From Hypomyces perniciosus (Eukaryota; Ascomycota; Sordariomycetes; Hypocreales; Hypocreaceae): DNA of 64,000 nucleotides. Below, piece after piece: positions 10,369-23,839 of this stretch. A model generated the notes under the pieces. The model had not been told where the DNA came from, did not search any database, and saw nothing but the letters and a program-made list of their open reading frames with translations. The stretch spans positions 2,631,501 through 2,695,500 of the forward strand of contig SPDT01000006.1 of NCBI GenBank assembly GCA_008477525.1, given 5' to 3'. The position numbers and the translations under genes are program-made. Position 1 is the first letter of the stretch. Every line of letters starts with the position of its first letter.

Positions 10369-13300
10369 GATGAATCGAAGGCCAAGAGAGTGTTATGAGA
10401 ATTGGTGAGGTCCGCCTAGATCAATCTCTCTTTTCAACAGTTGTATAGCAGTTGTGTGCAAAATCTCAGAAAATATGAGGACGGAATGAATGGTGGTGGT
10501 TTCGGTGGTGGCGAGTCAAGAAGAGGTATCGACAATAGACGGTAATACGGCTTTGTGTGTAATGCATAGGGCGTGGTGAAGTAAATATCACATCAGATGA
10601 CCCAGCGTGATCAGATATCCCGAGACATCCACCAGTCGTGTAAGACAATTCACTGATATCCGGAGGGCGGTTCACCCGCGTGTTGTAAGCGGTAGAAGAA
10701 TATTAGAACATTGCAAAGGCAGGTATGGTTCGAGAAGGCGAAGGAATCCCAGATGACGTCTTGATACAAGGAGGAATGAATATATTGTCAAAGGATGGAA
10801 CGGTAACACAGGATGGACTGGGTCAGAGTCGAAACCGAAGCCGAAACCAAAATATGGCATCTCACGTGGGGACGAGGGAGGGCACGCAGGTATAAAGTAA
10901 TAAAGTACGGGAGGCGAGACAGATGGAGGTAGACACTCAAGGTGCAAGCTGCTGCCAGGCAAGAAAGCTAGCTGGTCTTGGAATCTCGTACTATCAAGCC
11001 CCGAGAGGCGGGCAGATCCCTGTAGGTGCAGACTTCGCATCGTCTGTGGGTTCGGGTAGTCGGACATGGATGGGGGAGTGCAAAATCTTTCGTCCACTCC
11101 AAGCGTCTGGCATGTTCTTCGACTCCCAAGTCGCTCACCAGCCGGCTGGGCCACTCGTAGGACAGTGTGTCTCGAGCATGAGCTGAGGGGATGGTGCAGG
11201 GACCAGAACAAGGCTCTCTTGGCCAGCCAGGGGGTGATGGATAGCCCCCACCCCACCAGTTAGACCTGTTGGTGAGGTATGTACGAAGTACGCAAGCACG
11301 ACAACTGGAGGTTGCGAGGGTCAGCAGGCAAATCGTGTTCATTGAGGATGTTGTGTTGGCTTGGTGCCCTGGGGGGTCTCCGAAGTGCGGTTTTAGGCGT
11401 AACGTGTTAGTGGGAATTTGCACCAGCATTGGTCCACCAGCAGCAGCACTAAGGCAGGGGGGGTGAGTGTGGTGGTAACTTTGGTGTGCCGGCAGACAGG
11501 CGCAGAGGACGAGGCGTACTCGTAGCATTGCGTACTCATAGAGGGCACACGACACGATCATCAAGAAGCCCGTGCTTGACCAGACAGAATCCGTGGCAAA
11601 TGCCTCGCTACCGGCGGTGAAGCAAGCAGACTGACGGGTTGCGAGATGCAGTCAATGCCCTGCCGAGGGCTGAACACCGAGTTCGAGGCTCTGTTCACAG
11701 CACACTGCACACTGCACACTCCGCTGGATGCCCAGGCCCCAGGGGCGCCCTTCAAGGGTCAACTCGGAACTCATTCCCAATCCACACCAGCATAAAGAGC
11801 GGAAGCATGGAAGGCAGGCAGTTGCAGAGGGGTGTGGAGGAGAGTCGAACGGCACGGTTCAGCTCCCAAAATAGGATGTCAACGCCGTTGCTGAAGAGGC
11901 CGAGATCTGCCTAAGCCTCTTGTGGTCACATCATTGCAAAGTGCCGCCACAGAAGGATGATGGACATTCGATCGCGCGGGAGGCGGCCGCCTCAACGAAA
12001 ACCCGGCGGCGTTTTCTGATTTAAGCGATGTGTTTGTGATGTGTATTTCCAACGATTTTGTTTCTTTTACTATTATGTAAATATTGCTCAAAACTTGGCT
12101 ATGCTGGTCCAAGCCAGGTCTCGAATCGCATTGATGGTGTGTTGTGCATATGGAGGCCATCCATCTGGGGAAGCTTCTTAACTTTAGCACGGCTTGGTCC
12201 AGGAATTCACCTTGCCCAGACCACGCGACCTCGCTGTCTCAATGCGACCTTTAATGCGATCATACTACCATTAACATTAACTCCCGTCGGCGAAGATATG
12301 GTCAGCGACAACCTTTAGGTCGTATTTCCCTTCCGAGCTGTACGAAGTACTCCCTCCGTACATTCTTGGCAACAGCGCATCCGTCGAGACAAACCCAAAA
12401 CGTGGTGTCTCAGAGGGACACGCACACCAAGATATGGTCCTCCATGTCGTGCATTGAGTGTCCCACGCTACTTACTCCATCGCTGCGCATTGTGCGAATG
12501 TGTCATATCAGCCCAGTTTGAGTCTCAGACTTGGCGAGTTGTTACACAAGGAGGCATGACTTCTCAGTTAGATAAATCCCCATCAGCCCACCATCTTGGA
12601 AACATAGGATCATCGATGGTGTGAGGGGTTCAAGGTATTAATATTTCTTCTTTCTTGTATATGCTGCGCCACAACTCCAGGCATCCCAAAAACATATATA
12701 TCTAGCACCTTCACGGTGCCCTTAAAATGGGTTAATGTTGGAGGTGGTCTGCTATAAAAATTAAGTCGTTTCAGCCCTTCCAAGCAACGCCTCGGTCATC
12801 GGGCTCGTGTGATAAGGGCGCACTATTCGGTTGAATGGGTGCACACAAAGCATGTCTACAGACATTATGGTCCTTGGGATATAGGCGAATTAACCTCCAA
12901 ATGGCGTCGTCTGGGCGTTGCATGGCAAAAGGGACAAGATCGCAGCAACGAGTCAGACGACACACACAACACAATGTGCGATCTGCGTGTCTCGCGTGGG
13001 AACGAGGCCGTGCGACTACCTAGGCCAGCTCCCTTCCCGCCCCTACTTTAGGGCTGAAAAAATGCACCTCTTCTGGAGAGTGCAATTACATCTTGTGTTC
13101 CGTAGCCCTCCGAAATCCCCATGTACATACCTCCACCTCAAGCCTCAGCTGGCCTGTCTGATGACATACGGAGGACATGGACATGGATTGTCATCCCCCG
13201 CGGCCAACGTCCACCCAGCGTGTTGGGCCTAGAGGATCTTTCAGGATGCAATTGGCTGCAATCAACAAAGAAAATCGCTCTACTATACTTCATTTTGCCA

Positions 13301-16300
13301 TAGATTCAGACCCAATGCTTAGTAGCAGCTGTGATGACTGAATGAGATATGCGCCCAAGTTGACCAGTGACAGAAGAGAACGATGCATCTCCGGCAGTGC
13401 AGAGCGCCGATAGCCTATAGGTACTCCGTACAATTTTAGCAGCTTCAATTGGCTGTAGCTGCCAGAGCCAGTCAGAGGACAAGAAACTCCTCCCGCCTTC
13501 TGACTGGCTGACTGTCCGCCACCACTCCTTCCAAGTCCTTCCACACAAGCCCCTGCGAGAAGGGGCGTGAAGAAGCCTCCCCAGGGATCATTAACCATAA
13601 TCCAGCCAATATTTTCATTTTCCACTCGTTAACTTGGCAAACGGTGACCAGTCAGACAATAGCTCCATCCATCCTCCTGGTTGTGTGGCCAATTATCCTC
13701 TTCATTCTATGGTCTGATATCACACATACAAGTACGACGAATTGAGACACAAGTCACGGCGTTAAAGGTTCCATCACTCTCTGCCTCCCCTTCTCGTCTG
13801 ACAACTGGGTCGTTCTTTATGACGATCGTCGATGCGACCGAGGATAACCCCAACAGTGGCATTCGGCAAAAGGAAAGGAAAAGGGCCCAAGAACTCTTCA
13901 TATCACAGCAATGGTGCTAGGCCTAAGCCCCTGCAAGCTGGCCTCGCGTGCATCTGTGTGGGGATGCAATGAAAGCAACATGGGGAATAGCTAGCTAAAG
14001 GGTACCATGTACTCGTAGATCTTCCCGCTATCTGGGGACATCGACTTCATAAGGATGCCCCAAGTTCACCCCGGACAACTTTCCAGCCTTTTGCACTTTT
14101 GAAGAAGGCTTCCAAGTGGCGCCGCACGAACCAACAACGCCATGAGAAGTCTCGGAGCTCATACTTATTCTGACTTTGGAACTAGCCTGCATGATGAGTC
14201 GGGCAGCTACCAATGACGCCGTTGACGGCATCCACCAACATCGTTCGACATGCTTCCTTTGTCCTGGGTGAGACATTATTGATAGCCGCGAGCCGCGCAT
14301 GTCAGGAAACTTGTTGTGGTGATCAAAGCAGTGCAATACTCTGTCTGGCGAGGCTGGCGAACACATGCCGAGAACCTCAACCAAAAGCCTCGGCATCGAG
14401 ACTTGACCCGCATAAGCGATGATCAGTCACCCGCTCAGACCTACTGGTGGTGGAAGGGACATTCCGCGTTTGCCTACATAGGCTTGGATTCCCATGACAG
14501 AGTACGGTAATTCAGGAACATTGATTGCCCAGATAGCTCGCGGAAGCTCCAATACTACAAGCACCGAGCTTAGAGCCGCCTGATGAACATTAGCAAGCTG
14601 CCACTTCTTTTAGTACGGGAAGAGCTGTCGTCCGCGCAACAAGCCAGGGCGTCTCTTCGACAGCCGCAGTTGTCGAAATTGATAGAAGCTTGGCAGTCGT
14701 CAGTTGAGGGTGAATGGGTCTAATCGACGGGTGACTGAACAACTATGTGCATCTGGTCAAGCCATGGCTTTTGGATCCCGCTGTCCTTTTAATATTCGTC
14801 TTTTTTGAAGTTTCCGAGCTCCCGAATAACTGACACCAAGTCATGGACTCAAGTCCAGGCGTTCGGAAGCCACAAAAGCCCCGACAATGCTTCGGCCTTG
14901 GAATGATGAAGAGCAGCAATGATTTACCATCCCCCTCAGGCGAAATTAATAAGCTAAACCAAGCTTTCGGGCTGAGTGCTGTACCTGGACTAAAGTGTTG
15001 TGTTCCCGCTCACCGAAACGTCTGCCGGCTCAAACTCCACGACATAACACACGTGGTCCTACTGACTATTACTACTAATGCATACGGAGCGTGCTGTGTT
15101 ACAGGATAAATCAGTACTCTTTCTTATACTATGTGGAACTACCAAGGGCTCAGGAATCGGCGTATCTTGATGAATCCTCCGAGCAATCCTCGTATGTACG
15201 GAGTAATCCACATCCAACCACGTTGGTGGAAATTGGCCCTAGGCAACTATTTCTAGCCGGTAAACCATGGTTTCCAGCGGGCAAGGGGAAATCGACCACC
15301 GACCAGGGCCTCACAGAAATGGTGCGGGTTTGTTAACATCGAGTTTCAACCTGTTTGGTAAGGCCGGCTGCTGCAAGCGAACCCTCATTTATCCGAACCA
15401 GCGGTAAATTAACATCTACTACAGAATTCTGCTGTTCGGAATACCACTCGGTCCAATTGCAAATATCATTTGTGCGCTCGCACTTGGCACCGTTGGAGAT
15501 CGGTCCTTTCTATTTTTGACTTTCTTCATCCAGAGACCCGCTAATCTCTGTTGTTGATTCACTCAACTTCGCTCAATCAGTGACCGTTTTTGTGCTACTC
15601 TGGACGTTGAAAGTCCACAACGTTGGGTTGGTTGGAAAGAAATTGGATGTGGATACTTCCGTATTCTCTCCGACGTTGCTGTTTTGGTCCATCTCTGTCC
15701 ACTGTGGCGTCTGATGGCTCCATTGGCACGTTTCACGCTGGTGCATCTTCTGATGGGGCCAGAGCCTACCTAGAGTTTATGTGCTTACGACACCTTCTGG
15801 GTCATCGGTTACCAAGTTGACGGATCACGGTTCGGTTGGTTCCAGCGGATTAGCCGATGGCCCTTACTCGTACACGCCATGCCAAACCCTTGGTTGAATG
15901 AAGACCATGGGATCTTGATAAAAAAAAACCTCACGAAAAATGAAAGTTGTCTTGGAATGTTTACGCCACCACCCAGAATGATGGAAAGGTCTTAGTAGGG
16001 AGCCATTGGGCGGCCTCGTCGATTAACCAGTCCAACATGCCACAGTTTGGAAGCCTGGCTTCAATAAAGGATGACACTTCCTGAGTTCTCTCAATGCCTG
16101 TCGTGGACCTGCTTCAACCTGGATGGCGAATACGGCAAGGAATGGAAAGCAGATCATAGGCGAACCCAAAACTAGCTACACGAGCTTTGTCTTTCTGCAT
16201 TATCTTACAAATACTTATATAAGACAATTTTTTTGAGTGTCTCCTGGAGAAGTCAATTACGAGTATGGAGGCTAGCGAAGAGTTCAAATCAGGCATCAAG

Positions 16301-19179
16301 GTTGTTACCATTGGCAAGAGCGGGTGTATGACTTCGTTTTACATACTCCGCGGATACTTCGTACTCGATCGCAATGTCATTTACCAGGCTCCGGGTTCGA
16401 TCGTGATTACGAATCCCAGAAGTCGGCGAGACGCAGTACCATGTGTGACATTTTTGGGGGGGATTTAGCTACGACTCGTAACTACCAAGAGCTGACGAAG
16501 CAAATTGGCGAGGTGAGATCGAGAATCACACGTGAGATCAAGGCCCTGGTTCTGTTGCTAATCTCAAATCCAGTGAGCGCCAAGACACGGGACAAAAACA
16601 ACATGGGCATGCAGCCTTCTGCGGTCAAAACCCATATTCGGGTGGGCGTGCAGAGAGTGAGGCGTGAACGCCAACAGGCTACAGACGATGGAGTTAATCA
16701 TGCAGCATGCAGTTGAGAGGAACTTGGTGGCGTTGGTCAGGTTAGGATATCTTCTAGAATGGAAATGCGACACGGAACCACGACTACACCGTACTCGTTA
16801 CTCATCCAACGTCGACGAGGGAGTATTCGGTACCAACAAATGCCGCTTTTTGTTTGGATGAGCTGGTTCTTGATGTCATATGCATGCAAACTCGCACAGA
16901 TGGAACCACTTCGCTGGGATTTCTTGGTCAATGCCACGCCATCTGGTTACAAATGTCCAAGAAACAAAACCGGTTGTCTCGGACATGTGGTGAGTGGAGT
17001 CGAATGTGCCTCATCGGTTCCTAACTTGGCGAACTCTTATTACACCCCGGTTTCACCACCTACATACTCGTATGCGGACATTCTTCACGGTCTTCCTAAA
17101 ATCCTGGGGTGGCAGGGCTGTCATGCTCGCTAAAACTGATAAACCGACGAGAGTCTTCCCGAAAAGCGACGGTCACATTACACCCCTTGTTTATCACAAA
17201 TCATCGGGTAGTCGTAGTGGTTCCTGGGGCTGAATGTTCCGGGCCCCCTCCCATGCTACTACTACAACGGTTCTTGCGCACACGCCCAATGGATGGATGG
17301 ATCCCGATTCTTGTTACGGCGTACCTTGCATTTGGCGTATGCAGTGAGAAGATACGGGATGGAAGCCCATTGGATGTTGGGAGGTGATGCGGGATGCAGG
17401 TACGAGGAGCCTCAGCTTTTTGTAAGCAAATGGATGTGCCATGTCAAAACGTAAGAGCGGGTGGCTGAGTCGAAAATTACTGACGTTTTTGTGACTGTAG
17501 GAAAATCCGAAGGGAGAAACAGGCTTGTTTCTTCCTCGGGAAATGGTCCACCAACACGGCCGAGACACTCGACTGATCTCCGACATTCGTACGAAACATT
17601 ACAGTACTCGTACATTATATCAGGGGCTAGAACTCCTTCGATACGAGTCAACACAACTAGGGGTTCGGTAACTTCTAGATTGTGGCGCCGGACAATCTTC
17701 ACACACGGTAACATCGCCGAAAAGAACACCAATCTATTCCGTAGTCCGTACTTCGTATGAAGAGGGTAAAAAACCACGCGGCGTGGCACTTTTTTGCCCC
17801 GGAGAAGCCAAGACAATAGTCCTCCTACGTACAACGCCGGAGCCTTCTTTCCATGTGCTGCGACGCACTCCAGACCAGGAAGAAAAGGTGTGAATTCAAT
17901 CTAAATTCCCACAAGTTTCCTCTATTGGAGGTTAGGGCTAGGGAGGCTGGGCAATGCAGAGGCCAGTTCGTTGAGGCTTTTGGATGACATTGTCATGTTA
18001 GTAGTTCCTCGACACGCTCACTAGCCCGAGGGGCCCGAAACTTGTTGGGTCGCATCCGATGGAGAGAGATTTATTCTAGAAGTTTTCCAGTACTAGTAAC
18101 CCTGGTGGTGGAAGAAGTAGATGGTTGGTTGGTTACACGAGAACGTCGCATCGCAGCTCAGCTTATCGTACTCCGTATCTCTTGTTGATGTTGGATCTTT
18201 GATGGGAAATATTGCCTATGCTTGGCGCTGCAGCTCTTGCATGGCCAGTGATGCAGTATCGACGCAAGCGAAATAACGGGTATCACGCACAGATTTCCCT
18301 GTTCACTCATTCCGCAGTCCCATTTTTGTACGGAGTAGAGTGGGCTATTATGAGAGACTTGTTCGTGAAAGTTCGCCCTCAAACATGACGCTATGGTATA
18401 GGGTAGGCCTTTTGTTAGTGCACGTAGCAAAAGTGTAGCAATACACTAACATGCTGGCTGCCATCAAATCCACGCGACCTCGGCACAACCACCAACTCGA
18501 TGAAGAGCAATGCAATAGATCGTGGGGTGATAGTAGCCGTACTATTGAACCTATTCCGATTCTCCCAATGGAGTTGATACATACGGAGCAGGGTAGCTAG
18601 CGATGAGGTTGAAGCGAGCTGCACTCGCTCCCACAAGCCAACATAAAACCAACAAAATAAATGACTGTTTCTCTGCGGTGGTCAGTTGTTTACAATTTCC
18701 AATATTTAGGAATTAATTACTCCATTTATCTAGGTATAGAAAACCTCATATATCTCTGCCTTAATCTCCTGAATAGAAATAGGTACTATTTCTTAGGTGT
18801 TGATCTCATAACGTAGCGTGACCTGCGGGCTTTAAAAATCTGGGCAAGGAAACAGAAAACTATTCGCAAGTGAGCTCAACGAGATTCGAATTCTGGTTCA
18901 TTTCGTATTGTTCAAATACCAAATGAAAGGCAATTATGACCTGGCGGGTTATGAGATAAAAGTATTTGGGACGTGGTGAATCTGGGGAGATGACTGGGTT
19001 TTTTTTGAACCCCGCCTTCATCAAGATCATCTTGAGCTCAACACCAAACCTCACGGCGAAATACTCATCAACACCAAATCCAAGCAAGATATCGACCACA
19101 ACATCTACCGTATTGAACAGCGACCGACAAACTACATTCTTATTGGACTACGGATCTTAATTCATCTTCCCCCTTCAAC
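10369..19179. other. 8.8-kb gene-free stretch
   Basis: No family-recognisable coding sequence is visible on either strand; open frames are short and lack plausible splice partners. The part next to 10368 is the receptor promoter. The stretch carries TACGGAGTA/TACTCCGTA copies at 13422, 15197, 18169 and 18329, several relaxed variants (12341-12360, 17740-17760, 18581) and an AT-rich patch at about 18650-18800. Base composition is otherwise close to that of the gene-bearing parts, so it does not look like heavily RIP-mutated DNA. Confidence 0.5.
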
Positions 19180-20129
19180 ATGACTCCTCTGAAATCGACC
19201 TGGGAAGTTCGGGTTGGCACTGGTGATGCTCCTGCTACCATTCGCGTACGGAACCTGCAAGCTTCCATTCAAGGGCCCGGAGATGCATGGGGCAGACCAG
19301 GAAAACCTCAACCTATTTCGATATCCGCATCCGTCACACTTAACAAGGCGTTTGGCTCCTCATCTTCTACGGATACAGTGGGCGCCGACACCGTTCATTA
19401 TGGTCTGCTTAGCAAGGCCATTCTTTCAACCCTAAATGACTATACCTCTGACCGACACTCATCAACACTGGATATGCTCCTTTATGCTATCTGGCGGGAT
19501 CTTACTGGCCTTGACGTAAATGGATATCCGATGAAGCTCCTGGAGAGAGAACCCTTCTTGAACATATTGGCTGTCCGCTCTCTTGAGATCTCGGTCCATC
19601 TCCCTAAGGCCTCACTTTTGGGGAATGGTGTAAGCCTTACCAAAGTGTCCCTGTTTCAACACGACGCGGACAAGCCAACGGAGTCGATTCGCAGTCATTT
19701 GCTGAAGATCCACGACCTGCGAGTGCCGACTCTGATTGGCGTTAATGATAACGAGAGGCTCGCAAGACAGGTCGTCGTCACCAGCATCGAAATAGACAAA
19801 TACGAGAACGCCGGTGACCTTTATCACAAGATCGAAGAAGTGGCCGTCAAGGTGAGAGAGCGAGAGAGAATAGCCGCATTTTTGACGCACCCACTAACTA
19901 AACCCCACAGGCCATGTCGGAATCATCGTTTGAGACACTCGAGGCATTGGCGAATCACATGGCAGTCTTGATTGCCAAATTTTTGAAAGCAAACTGTCTT
20001 GCCCCAGAAGACGAATTCGGATGGAAACTGAAGGTTGTCTTGGAGAAGCCGATCGCGGTCACTTTGGCAGATGCAGTTTGCGTCGAACTGAGCGCAAACA
20101 CAAACGACTTGCTGGATGCTGCTGTCTAA
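19180..20129 (+). CDS. Dihydroneopterin aldolase (FolB)-domain protein
   Basis: Two exons, 19180-19851 and 19911-20129, separated by a 59-bp GT-AG intron with branch CTAAC, give 296 residues. Two FolB-like units follow each other. The first (about 10-140) contains IRVRNLQ, the GDAWGRPGKPQPISISASVTL strand and a DxxHYG-type VHYGLLSKAI. The second (about 165-290) contains VRVPTLIGVND, VVVTSIEID and SSFETLEALANHMA, the catalytic-helix region. FolB enzymes act in folate synthesis on dihydroneopterin. In yeast the activity sits in the trifunctional Fol1; filamentous fungi also have stand-alone double-FolB proteins like this one, whose role is less clear. It converges on the DUF3605 gene. A copy of the 9-mer TACGGAGTA lies 27 bases after the stop codon. 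Confidence 0.8.
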
Positions 20130-20186
20130 TCTAATGAATGAATGGATAAACTATGTACGGAGTATTGATACAGATGAAGATGAAGA

Positions 20187-20281
20187 TAGCAACCCAAAAC
20201 AGAACGCCCCGCCTAACGGTCTATCGTTGTGTGTACAAGTAAAATAACAACCCAAAAACAAAAACCCACCTAACGGTCTAT
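20187..20281. repeat. Imperfect direct duplication, about 35 bp x 2
   Basis: Two copies of a segment starting CAACCCAAAA and ending CCTAACGGTCTAT lie about 60 bases apart between the two convergent genes. Confidence 0.75.
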
Positions 20282-20415
20282 GTATCATGATATGATCTTG
20301 CCTACAATCTATATTCGAAATGCGCCGCTTATGGAGACAGTAAACGAATGATATCTATAACCGACCCAGTCCCTCCCAGAGAAAGCAAACGATAAAACAA
20401 AAAACACCTCGCTGT

Positions 20416-21147
20416 TTACAAATCCGCCCTGTTACACTGTGGCACATCGCCATTGGTGATATCGCGAATGAACTCGGGATCCGGGTCGAAGAGCATAACG
20501 TGGAAGTGCTCCACGGCATGAATCGACTTCAGAGCTGCCCAGTTTTTGAACCACATCACCTTTTTTTTTCATGTCAGAGCTATTAGTCCTCAGTTGCATG
20601 AGTAGGGGAGTCTTACCTTGTCCGCTGGAATTCGTGACCGAAACGTCCTGGTCATGAAATCATCAATCTCTTTCCTTGCCGTATCCGTCAGATCGCCAGT
20701 TGTAGGATTCGCCTTTAACTCAAACTTTGTCCAGACAACCAGGTGAACAATCCGCGGGTCCAACCCATAAGGCCAATCGTTGTAGAGAATCTTGATATCA
20801 TCCTCGTACTGGAACGGGGCACCCCGCGGCACGACGGGTGACTTCCAGCGCAAGCGCTCGTTCAGCACGAAATTGGCGATGCTGCCGTGAAGTTTGCCGA
20901 GTCTGTACGTGAAAGCCTTGTAGCGGCGCAGCTCCGAGGGGATTCGCTGGAAGCGCTCCAAGCGGTTGGTTCTGATTAGGTCGCAGACTTCACCCCAGGT
21001 TTGGTTATGATATTCGGAGTCGGGGGTTGAGACGACACGGAGGTCTTTGGCGCTGAGGCCGATGAGGAATTGGGGACACTCGGGGGTCCGCTCTTTTTCG
21101 GGGACGTTGACGTGCCAGAAGGGAATGGTGACGTCGATGGATCCCAT
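20416..21147 (-). CDS. DUF3605 protein (N-acetylglucosamine-induced protein 1 / Gig1 family)
   Basis: Two exons, complement of 20617-21147 and 20416-20559, joined over a GT-AG intron with a run of A before the acceptor, give 224 residues. The start ATG at 21147 ([16 protein letters not shown]) is the first in frame; the frame above it has only TTG. Landmarks that I associate with the family are [58 protein letters not shown] and, after the junction, [23 protein letters not shown]. Candida Gig1 is induced by N-acetylglucosamine; its biochemical role is not established. The C-terminus ends in a short CNRADL tail. Family assignment is by recall. Confidence 0.75.
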
Positions 21148-23839
21148 TTCTGAGAGAAGCAAGGGCCGATTTGGTGTACAAGGTAACGATGAAGTCGTTC
21201 GTATGAGGGCCGGCCCGAGCAGCTGAGGTTACCACTAGCCCAAAAGCAAGCCGAGATTTACAGGATACACAAATAATAGGTATTGTCACAACGAAACAAG
21301 AAGCACTCAGCGAAGTCAAGGAGAGTGAAGGATAGGGCAGTCGGTGGTGGTGAGGATGGAAAAGACAACCAAGAGCTGAAACATTCAGCAGATGGAGGTC
21401 TCAGTTAAGTGCTGGAAGATTCTCATGCACTGAGATGACTCCACCAGAATCCCCGATTGGAAGTTCTACAGCGGACGCTACGAAAGAGTCAAGCACGCTA
21501 TCTATCAAAGCATATCGCCAAAACGGCTGATATGCTCAGTGCGACTACGGAGTAGACGAGGGAAACCTCATTGTCTGATACTGTCATGACTGGGCAGATG
21601 CAACGTTGTGGTCAAGACTCGAAGCACGGGCCATTCAAGAGCCGGCGTGGCGACACGAGCGTAATAATTGGCTGGCAATCAGTGATCGATTCGGCCGTTT
21701 AGGCGACTGAAGTCAGCATATCTTAGCAGAGAGCACGATTTCGGGCGTTGGTTTCTCCGATGGTGCAGACCAGAGATGTAACGATAAGGATTAAGTGAGT
21801 CATACAACTCAGTGATGTGTGCAAATGGGGAAATGCTTGTCCACTGGTTGCTGAGCGGAGGGGAAGCGTGGTTGATTTATAGCACGGAGTATGTAATACT
21901 AATCTGTACTCTGTAATTCCGGTTCATCTATGCCGATCCCCTTGTCAGGAGAATTGGCTGTGGAGTACTCCGTACTCCGTAATAATGATTCGCAACATCT
22001 AAAGGCTTATTAGCAGACGAGCGAAATTGGACATCATTTCTTCCAGTGGATCGAGAGTCATGTTCATTGAAGGCCATTGATCACAAGAGGCATCTCGGCA
22101 TTACTACTACTCTGTACTGAAATTATGTACTCATACGAAGTAGAGTGCCTGCTATGTAGGTATGAGTAAGAAATGCAAGAACCCAGCAAGGCCAACAACC
22201 AATGCTCATCCCCACGTGTCCCGCCTGTTCGTTCGTGTTTGCAGCCTGAACGGCTCTGGACATGAACGCCCCGAACGGTAACCAACATACCACTCTTGCA
22301 CAATATATGAGGCAATTGATGGATGACGGATTGTTGTAACGGCTGCAGAGAGGCAACCTTGACTAATATGGCATCGGGGCGATACTGACAATGAAGATGA
22401 TACTCGCGCGCCAACAATGTCACATGAGAATTGTGTATGATAAATCAAGCACCGGGCACACAAGAAACCTGTCACCCCAACAAAAATGATATCATACCGG
22501 CTTCATTGACGTCGGGCACCAACGCCTTAGAGCGTTATTTATCAACTCAATGGCAACATCTCGGTTTCCCCCTATCTCTGCGAGAATAGCACTCGTAAAA
22601 CTTCCCAAAAAGAGAATCTTTGAGAGCTGAAATACATCTGTCGAGCTTTCGGTGTCGTAGTACTCGTAAACGGCCCGTATGTGTGCATGTGCACTACGGG
22701 AAGAGTCGCTAGCACGTTCGATATCCCGCACGTCAAGGTCTAGCCCATCCCGCTTGCATCGGATCGAATCGCCATAAGGCACGGCTGAAAGCTGCTGAGA
22801 AAACTTTTTCTGTCCGCTTGTCTGTCACCACGCTCATTTTTTCCTACTCGTATCTTCGGAGGTGCCTAGAGCTAAGGCCCAGATCGTAGATAGAGGGGTA
22901 GTATTGTTGGGAAGGGTTCCATGGCAAAGCCGGAAATACTGTACGAGTGGTATTAGGGTAGCCACCAAGAGCACAACTTTAGCGCTTTGTTGAATAAAAA
23001 AATAGTGGCGGGGTATGTAGACTCCTTAAGGGGCCTCCTTGCGGATTGATACTACTACTAGATACAAGATACTACTATCTTCTTTACTAGCTCATACGAG
23101 TAGAGCAAATAGGCCTTTCTTTTCGCTGTTGACGAGGCGAAAGGAAGTATTGAGAGCACGGTCGTTCCATTAGGCTCCCATGATTGGCTGCCAGGGCCGG
23201 TAGCTTCGAGATATCACCGGGGATAGCAGGCGACCAGCTTTGCCATGCCTCCGCTGGGCCGGTGCGAAATGTTGGTGGGGAGTTTGGGATTGCTTAGGGA
23301 ATTAGACGTTGGTGAGAAACATGGGATCCAGAAATTACGGTCAAGTTGCCGCAATAGTCGGAGTCGTAACCAAAGAGATGATCTCCTATAGGCACTAATA
23401 AAGGGGGGCGCCCCATCGCTCTGGCGGCCTAAAACTGCTTCTTTTTATTCTCCAGTATCGTCCCAGAGCTCTCTACTCTTCGTTCTCTGTCTCTGACCTT
23501 CTCGAAGCTTAATCCATATCTGGCTTCAAAGGCAATTGGATCTGTATGTGAGCCCAAACGGCCCCTGACGTCAAGCCTAAAGCACCATTAACCACTCACT
23601 ATCATTAGGTGATCTACTGCTAGGGGAAAGCTCAATCAATCCACCCCGCCGCCCCGCCTTAATACCTAACTGCTACATCTACCTCTGTTTCCCCCTCCTT
23701 CGACCTCCTCGATCGACAGCTTCTCCAGCTTCTTCCTCGAACACGAATTCCCTCGCAGTACGCCAGGAGCGAAGCCCTCGAACGTGCACGATTTCTCCGT
23801 CTCTCTCCCAAACCCAAACACGTACATACAGCCGTCAAA
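21148..23839. other. Intergenic, holding an orphan exon
   Basis: Apart from the orphan open frame at 22492-22794 no gene is recognised. The stretch has the overlapping pair of TACTCCGTA motifs at 21966-21981, a further copy at 21546-21554 and several one-mismatch relatives near 21890-21920 and 22110-22140. The last 400 bases are the pyrimidine-rich promoter and leader of the pyrophosphorylase gene. Confidence 0.5.
22492..22794 (-). pseudogene. Orphan exon, faint 14-3-3-like pattern
   Basis: The minus strand is open for about 100 codons with no usable ATG; its upstream edge is a plausible acceptor (TTTCTCAG). The reading includes SKILFL, then LAEIGGN, then PTSMKPV just before the stop. The order SK-hydrophobic, LAE, PT-x-P recalls the middle of a 14-3-3 protein (SKVFYLKMKGDYYRYLAE then PTHPI). 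Shortly after, in another frame, LDLSYTILM loosely recalls the next 14-3-3 helix. No further exons were found. I treat it as a possible gene relic; it could equally be a chance frame. Confidence 0.2.

Noticed and set aside
10672..11564. Two overlapping minus-strand open frames of about 195 codons upstream of the receptor gene
   Set aside because: Readings are Pro/Ser/Cys-rich with no domain or splice continuity. They lie where the promoter of the receptor gene is expected.
16759..17133. 124-codon plus-strand frame in the gene-free stretch
   Set aside because: No recognisable motif, and no supporting splice sites or neighbours.
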